The notes beneath the pieces were generated by a model that saw only the letters and a program-made list of their open reading frames with translations, did no database searches and was not told the DNA's origin. 64,000 nucleotides of DNA from JAEWWD01 sp964440115. GTDB lineage: Bacteria; Bacillota; Clostridia; Christensenellales; CAG-138. The translations under genes and the position numbers were made by a program. Location of the stretch: assembly GCA_964440115.1 (NCBI GenBank), contig CAYTPV010000001.1, positions 186,001 to 250,000 on the forward strand, read 5' to 3'. Position 1 is the stretch's first letter. Each line of letters starts with the position of its first letter. This document shows positions 60,436 through 64,000 of the stretch, piece after piece.

Positions 60436-61039
60436 GCCGCCCACCCTTTAACATTAATGCCGCCTTTGCTACCCTTGCGCCAATGTCCTCTACGCTGAGC
60501 ATGCCGATATTGTCTTCCATCGCACCCTGTTTATCCTTGTTTTGGGTCCAAATCTTCCCGCCTGTATAATAACCTGTAGAGCCACCTACGACCAGTATTT
60601 CTCTTGCAAGATACATATTAATAATGGCGTTGATTGTGAGTTCCTGACCTCCGTTGCGCGTGCCACCAACAGCAATTGCACCGCCAACTTTACCTTCCAT
60701 TGCATCGTGAGGGAAACAATTGCGCCAAGGGCGCATGCGGTTAAAGAACATAATGATCTCAGGCGTAGGATTGTATGAATATACCGGCGATCCTATGATA
60801 TACCCATCCGCTTGCACAAACAACTCCAGCATCTGTTCCATATCATCGTTCAATACGCATTTGCGGCTTTGCTTGATGCATACGTCACAGTGCATACATG
60901 GTAATATCTTTTTATCTTTAAAAGAAATAAACTCCGTAATTACCCCTTCAAATGAAGCCGCCTTTTCAAGCGCCTTTTTGACAGCATATTCTGTTGCCTG
61001 ATGTCGAGGACTTCCTGAGATTCCTAGTATTTTTATCAT
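60422..61039 (-). CDS. iron-sulfur flavoprotein (NADPH-dependent FMN reductase fold)
   Basis: 205 residues. Flavodoxin-like phosphate loop ILGISGSPRHQATEYAVKKA; a compact cluster CMHCDVCIKQSRKC (C-x2-C-x2-C-x6-C) that probably holds a 4Fe-4S centre; FMN-site loops GSPVYSYNPTPEIIMFFNRM and AVGGTRNGGQE. Archaeal and clostridial iron-sulfur flavoproteins pass electrons from ferredoxin to an acceptor. Here it may serve as redox partner of the aldehyde:ferredoxin oxidoreductase in the same operon, which is inference. It lies between the binding protein and its ATPase, an unusual place. Confidence 0.88.
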   Translation of the reverse strand: MIKILGISGSPRHQATEYAVKKALEKAASFEGVITEFISFKDKKILPCMHCDVCIKQSRKCVLNDDMEQMLELFVQADGYIIGSPVYSYNPTPEIIMFFNRMRPWRNCFPHDAMEGKVGGAIAVGGTRNGGQELTINAIINMYLAREILVVGGSTGYYTGGKIWTQNKDKQGAMEDNIGMLSVEDIGARVAKAALMLKGGRHGSY

Positions 61040-61114
61040 TCTGCCTCCGTACGTGGGGCGCGTCGCCGCATACCTTCGCGATGACGCGCCCCGGTATTCT
61101 GCGTCTATGGGGAA

Positions 61115-62233
61115 CTACTTGCTCTTTTCACGGCCGGGATACTCAGCGGGCAGCACGTCATTCAGTTTTCCAGCTGCAATGTCCTGCTTTATCTGTTCAA
61201 TTTTTGTTTTTACTTCAGCAGGTACAACGCTGTCAAAATTATGATAGGGAGCGATATCCATACAGCCTTCCTTCATGCCAACAGCCTTAACAACAGGATC
61301 GAACGTTCCGTCTATTACGTTCATGATGACAATGGAATAGACCGCAGAGAAATTAGTGATATTGCTGGTAAGGAAAAGCTCAGGTGCAAGCTCGTATTGA
61401 TCCGTAGTATTTCCGATGAGCATCACGTTGTTGCCAAAGTTTTTAGCCGCTTCGATAATACCCGCAGTTCCTTGATTAGCGTTGCTCTGAATAATATCGG
61501 CTTTGCTTTCGAACATGGTCAGCGCAAGCTCTTTTGCCTTGGCTGCGTCATTGTAACTGCCAACATATGCGGAAAGCACTTTCACTTCAGGCTTCGCATA
61601 AGCTGCGCCCGCCGCATATCCATCAAGCGCCTCACTTGTAGTCGGCACCTCCATCGCACCGATCCAGCCAATCGTGCCGGTTTTGCTCATAAGTGCAGCC
61701 AAAGCGCCGGAAACGAACGTATTCTCGTCTGTTGCGGTACGGAAGGAGCAAGCATTTACACCGTTGGCGACTTCGCCATTGAATACGAAAAAGTATGTTT
61801 GCGGGTAGCTGGGGGCGACTGCCATCACGGAATCCTCAAACTGGGAGCCGTGGCCTAGTATAAGCTGATATCCCTGCTCGGCGTAATCGCGGAATGTCGC
61901 TTCCATATCAGCGGTCTGTACGTTTTCAATATAAGCAAATTGGAAACCAAGCTTCTCTTTTGCGGATACCAATGCGTTATATCCATTTGCGTTCCAGCTT
62001 GCGTCGGTGATAGATCCATTTAGTATTAATGCAACTTTCAAATCGGCAGCATTGATGCCTTTTGACTCCACAGGAGCCTCCGAAGCGGGTGCTGCGCTTC
62101 CAGATGCAGGGGCTGCAGTTGCATCTGGAACTTTAGTCTGGGCAGGCGCGGCGGGCGCAGCCGAACAGGCAACACAAGAAAGTAAAACTAATGCACAGAG
62201 TACAAGGCTGAGGGACCTTAACACATTTTTCAT
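61115..62233 (-). CDS. BMP-family substrate-binding lipoprotein
   Basis: 372 residues from ATG 62233, which has AAGGAGG 8 bases upstream. The signal ends in LLSCVAC with the lipid-anchored Cys at 23, then an Ala/Pro-rich tether. The mature part is a BMP/Med-type binding fold: LKVALILNGSITDASWNANG, YNALVSAKEKLGFQFAYIEN, TATDENTFVSGALAALMS, GAMEVPTTSEALDGYAAGAA. Known members bind purine nucleosides, some autoinducer-like or vitamin ligands. It delivers ligand to the 56930-60435 importer. The ligand here may be a purine, pterin or related heterocycle. Confidence 0.93.
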   Translation of the reverse strand: MKNVLRSLSLVLCALVLLSCVACSAAPAAPAQTKVPDATAAPASGSAAPASEAPVESKGINAADLKVALILNGSITDASWNANGYNALVSAKEKLGFQFAYIENVQTADMEATFRDYAEQGYQLILGHGSQFEDSVMAVAPSYPQTYFFVFNGEVANGVNACSFRTATDENTFVSGALAALMSKTGTIGWIGAMEVPTTSEALDGYAAGAAYAKPEVKVLSAYVGSYNDAAKAKELALTMFESKADIIQSNANQGTAGIIEAAKNFGNNVMLIGNTTDQYELAPELFLTSNITNFSAVYSIVIMNVIDGTFDPVVKAVGMKEGCMDIAPYHNFDSVVPAEVKTKIEQIKQDIAAGKLNDVLPAEYPGREKSK

Positions 62234-62266
62234 AGATGTTTCCTCCTTCATTTGTGTCATGGGTGT

Positions 62267-62557
62267 TTAAGAAAAGAACTTTGCAAACACTGGATCCAGG
62301 ACGCTTTCATGTGCCATATAGCCGATAGCTACCTTGCGATTGGTCAACTCCATAAGTTCTTTGGCCATTTCTCTTGTAAAAGCTCCACACAGCTCGACTG
62401 CGCCGAACCCTTCTTGCTGCAGTGCTGCAATTCTTTCTTTCGCCATTTCGAAGCTGCTGACCGTACAAATGCGGGTAATGGTATCACCCTGTTCAAAAAC
62501 TGCTGTATGTTTTTCCGGCGTATAGTCACCAAGCAACATAAAAGCATATTTTTTCAC
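62267..62557 (-). CDS. DUF6506 family protein
   Basis: 96 residues: KKYAFMLLGDYTPEKHTAVF, EMAKERIAALQQEGFGAVEL, CGAFTREMAKELMELTNRKV, AIGYMAHE. The recurring EGFGAVELCGAF and KVAIGYM pattern is that of DUF6506, a small alpha/beta protein of unknown role often placed next to transporter or metabolic genes. GGAGGA is 8-9 bases upstream. It separates the FolB-like protein from the importer. Confidence 0.82.
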   Translation of the reverse strand: MKKYAFMLLGDYTPEKHTAVFEQGDTITRICTVSSFEMAKERIAALQQEGFGAVELCGAFTREMAKELMELTNRKVAIGYMAHESVLDPVFAKFFS

Positions 62558-62603
62558 TTACATATCCTCCTCCCTTAAATATTCATTTCAAAAAGAAACC
62601 CTG

Positions 62604-63332
62604 TTATCGTGCAATTGTGACTGATAGGCAGTCCAGAATACTCTCAATTTGAACGTTGGGTTTCTTTATTGTGACCTGAAGAGATTTGAGTGGAGTGTAA
62701 ACTGCCGCAACAGCATCTGCAATCTCGTTGGCTAGTGCCTGTATGGTAACAAATCTCCGATTTTGTACTATCTTTCTGGTTGCCTCATATACAGACGTAA
62801 TACTAAGACCGCTATTGATGTCATCCGTGTCAAACATAGGCTGCATATCATAACGGGCGGAAACATCCACGCGATATTCCTCGCCTATTTCCTGTTCCTG
62901 CGCGAAGCCGCAATGGCCCCATAAGCGCATGCCGGTCACATTCAACTGATGTATCTTCTCCGGCGCTTCGTCGTCCGATACTGTAACGCCGACCCGGTCG
63001 ACAATGCCGCCAAAGGAAACAAAAAGCTTGTGGATTGTAACACTGGCACATTGAATAAAGGGAAATTTCCGGCGGATTGCGTTCGCTATATCGTGAGCGA
63101 GTGGCTGGATTAGTTTATAGTGCGTCGTCGTAAACATTTCCCTTACGAGTGCGTAAATATCTCCATAGCTAATACCCGAAGAGAGCGTATCGTCCTTGCA
63201 AATTCGTTCCATATCGTAAGTAACGGAAACATCGAGGATATATTTCTGCCCCCATTGATTTTCAACGGCACAGCAGCCATGTCTGCCCCAAAATTGCATT
63301 CCATTGGCGGAAATCGTGCCAATAATCGCCAT
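62604..63332 (-). CDS. tandem FolB-fold protein (two dihydroneopterin-aldolase-like domains)
   Basis: 242 residues, about twice the usual FolB length. Domain 1 (about 1-115): NGMQFWGRHGCCAVENQWGQ keeps the His and the Glu that corresponds to Glu22 of S. aureus FolB, and ASVTIHKLFVSFGG keeps the catalytic Lys. Domain 2 (about 118-242): TGMRLWGHCGFAQEQEIGEE has the Glu with Cys in place of His, and SLQVTIKKPNVQ keeps the Lys. FolB cleaves dihydroneopterin in folate synthesis. GGAGG sets ATG 63332, which overlaps the upstream stop by one base. It lies beside a tungstopterin enzyme and a BMP importer, with no other folate gene, so pterin-like or purine-like substrates other than folate are plausible. 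Confidence 0.85.
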   Translation of the reverse strand: MAIIGTISANGMQFWGRHGCCAVENQWGQKYILDVSVTYDMERICKDDTLSSGISYGDIYALVREMFTTTHYKLIQPLAHDIANAIRRKFPFIQCASVTIHKLFVSFGGIVDRVGVTVSDDEAPEKIHQLNVTGMRLWGHCGFAQEQEIGEEYRVDVSARYDMQPMFDTDDINSGLSITSVYEATRKIVQNRRFVTIQALANEIADAVAAVYTPLKSLQVTIKKPNVQIESILDCLSVTIAR

Positions 63333-64000
63333 TACTTTTCTACCTCCAATATTTGCAATTGTTTGAGTCCATCCGTCGTAGGCATACCGTCCTTCCACCC
63401 GCGAAGGTTATAGTATTCCTGCCGCATAGCGTCAAAGTCATTTGTCAGGACCCGTTTATTCGGCGTCTTTTTCAAACCGGTCAAGCGATCTCCTTCATAT
63501 ATATCGACCACGATGGGTTCCTTGAGAAAACGCTCCGGCAGGTAATCGTCATCCGCCGTAAAGCCCTCGCGCTGATTAATCGAGCGCTCAAGATTAATAA
63601 TCTTCTCTCCAATTAACAGCAGATCTTCTGCGGTCTGTTCAAATCCCAACTCCGCACTGCGTGCCTTTGCTAAGTCGCTTGGCATAAGGGCATACGTCTC
63701 CGGGCATGCAAATTTGCATATACCAAGCGAATCGGAAATCGCATTATACGCTTCTGTAAAACAGACGAGCTTTGCTTTTTCCCTTTCGCTGGTAACCTCC
63801 AGAATATCCTTATATTCGTCAGGGAAAAGCGTCTTGGCAGCAGCGATGTTATTCGCAACATCAATCGTTGGTAAGCCATAGCCCCAATCGGCACCCCAGT
63901 TGGAAACGCCTAACGAAAGGCCAAATGCTTTGCTCTGCCGCGGTTCCTGTCCTGAAAGCTCTACACCTTTCACCTCCATGGCGTAAGGACGGGTTTCGGG
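63332..64000 (-). CDS. aldehyde:ferredoxin oxidoreductase, C-terminal part (runs off the window)
   Basis: The frame is open to the window edge (222 codons). RPYAMEVKGVELSGQEPRQS, AFGLSLGVSNWGADWGYGLP and the later LGICKFACPETYALMPSDLA are typical of tungsten/molybdopterin aldehyde:ferredoxin oxidoreductases, in which the last Cys-bearing segment helps hold the 4Fe-4S cluster near the pterin. These enzymes oxidise aldehydes to acids, or reverse, with ferredoxin as partner. An internal Met (63979) could be mistaken for a start, but family sequence continues upstream. It is the first visible gene of the operon. Confidence 0.9.
   Translation of the reverse strand, partial: PETRPYAMEVKGVELSGQEPRQSKAFGLSLGVSNWGADWGYGLPTIDVANNIAAAKTLFPDEYKDILEVTSEREKAKLVCFTEAYNAISDSLGICKFACPETYALMPSDLAKARSAELGFEQTAEDLLLIGEKIINLERSINQREGFTADDDYLPERFLKEPIVVDIYEGDRLTGLKKTPNKRVLTNDFDAMRQEYYNLRGWKDGMPTTDGLKQLQILEVEK

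Noticed and set aside
1..64000. tRNA, rRNA or CRISPR loci
   Set aside because: Reading both strands, I saw no cloverleaf-like segment, rRNA stretch or spacer-repeat array that I could support.

Overview
The window looks like a chromosomal stretch of a Gram-positive anaerobe, most likely a clostridium-class Firmicute. The evidence is Shine-Dalgarno sites of the AGGAGG type, GTG/TTG starts, lipoprotein-type solute-binding proteins, a surface protein ending in an IPKTGD sortase-like motif, a Gram-positive-type LexA box (CGAAC-N4-GTTC), and a prophage whose gene set is typical of Clostridia. Species cannot be named from this sequence.

Layout. (1) 1-9.8 kb is a sugar or polyol locus: a partial FGGY kinase on the minus strand, a small SOS-type gene (606-902), a LacI-family regulator with its own palindromic operator, then a co-directional cluster of zinc dehydrogenase, RbsA/RbsC/RbsB-type ABC importer, Gfo/Idh oxidoreductase and TIM-barrel isomerase. 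(2) 9.8-11.6 kb holds a folded, gene-free element that may be the 5' end of a group II intron, then a WYL regulator. (3) 11.6-47.2 kb is an essentially complete HK97-type siphovirus prophage. In order: ImmA-like protease and XRE repressor (minus strand), a divergent promoter/operator switch, sigma-like factor, replication module (SNF2 helicase, family A polymerase, primase/SF3 helicase, VRR-NUC), late-switch protein, HNH, TerS, methylase, a small cassette with an amidoligase and a gamma-glutamylcyclotransferase, TerL, a reversed DMT transporter (moron), portal, protease, capsid, connectors, tail tube, a G/GT frameshift pair, tape measure, baseplate, holin, endolysin and two large serine recombinases. 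(4) 47.3-50.7 kb carries a large beta-helix surface protein and a patch of pseudogenes (IS256-type transposase, a conserved clostridial protein). (5) 50.7-52.6 kb is an SOS cassette: Y-family polymerase with a partner gene, and a broken SRAP (YedK-like) gene. (6) 52.7-56.8 kb is a single 1257-residue HRDC/superfamily I helicase/Vsr-like nuclease gene, a probable anti-phage protein, bracketed by 15-bp direct repeats. (7) 56.9-64 kb is a minus-strand operon: aldehyde:ferredoxin oxidoreductase (partial), a tandem FolB-fold protein, a DUF6506 protein, a BMP-type lipoprotein, an iron-sulfur flavoprotein and a BMP-type ABC importer.

How it fits together. Two regions (1 and 7) are import-plus-catabolism modules. 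In region 7 a purine-nucleoside-type importer is joined to a tungstopterin enzyme and a duplicated pterin-aldolase fold, a combination I do not recognise as a described pathway. Two promoters far apart (436-484 and 52231-52279) are near twins, each with TTGACT-17-TATACT followed 7 bases later by a LexA-type box, so the small 606-902 gene and the Y-family polymerase should be co-induced by DNA damage. The strongest candidates for new biology are the region 7 operon, the SOS-controlled 98-residue protein, the isolated helicase-nuclease, and the prophage amidoligase cassette, in which two different proteins carry the same C-terminal module.
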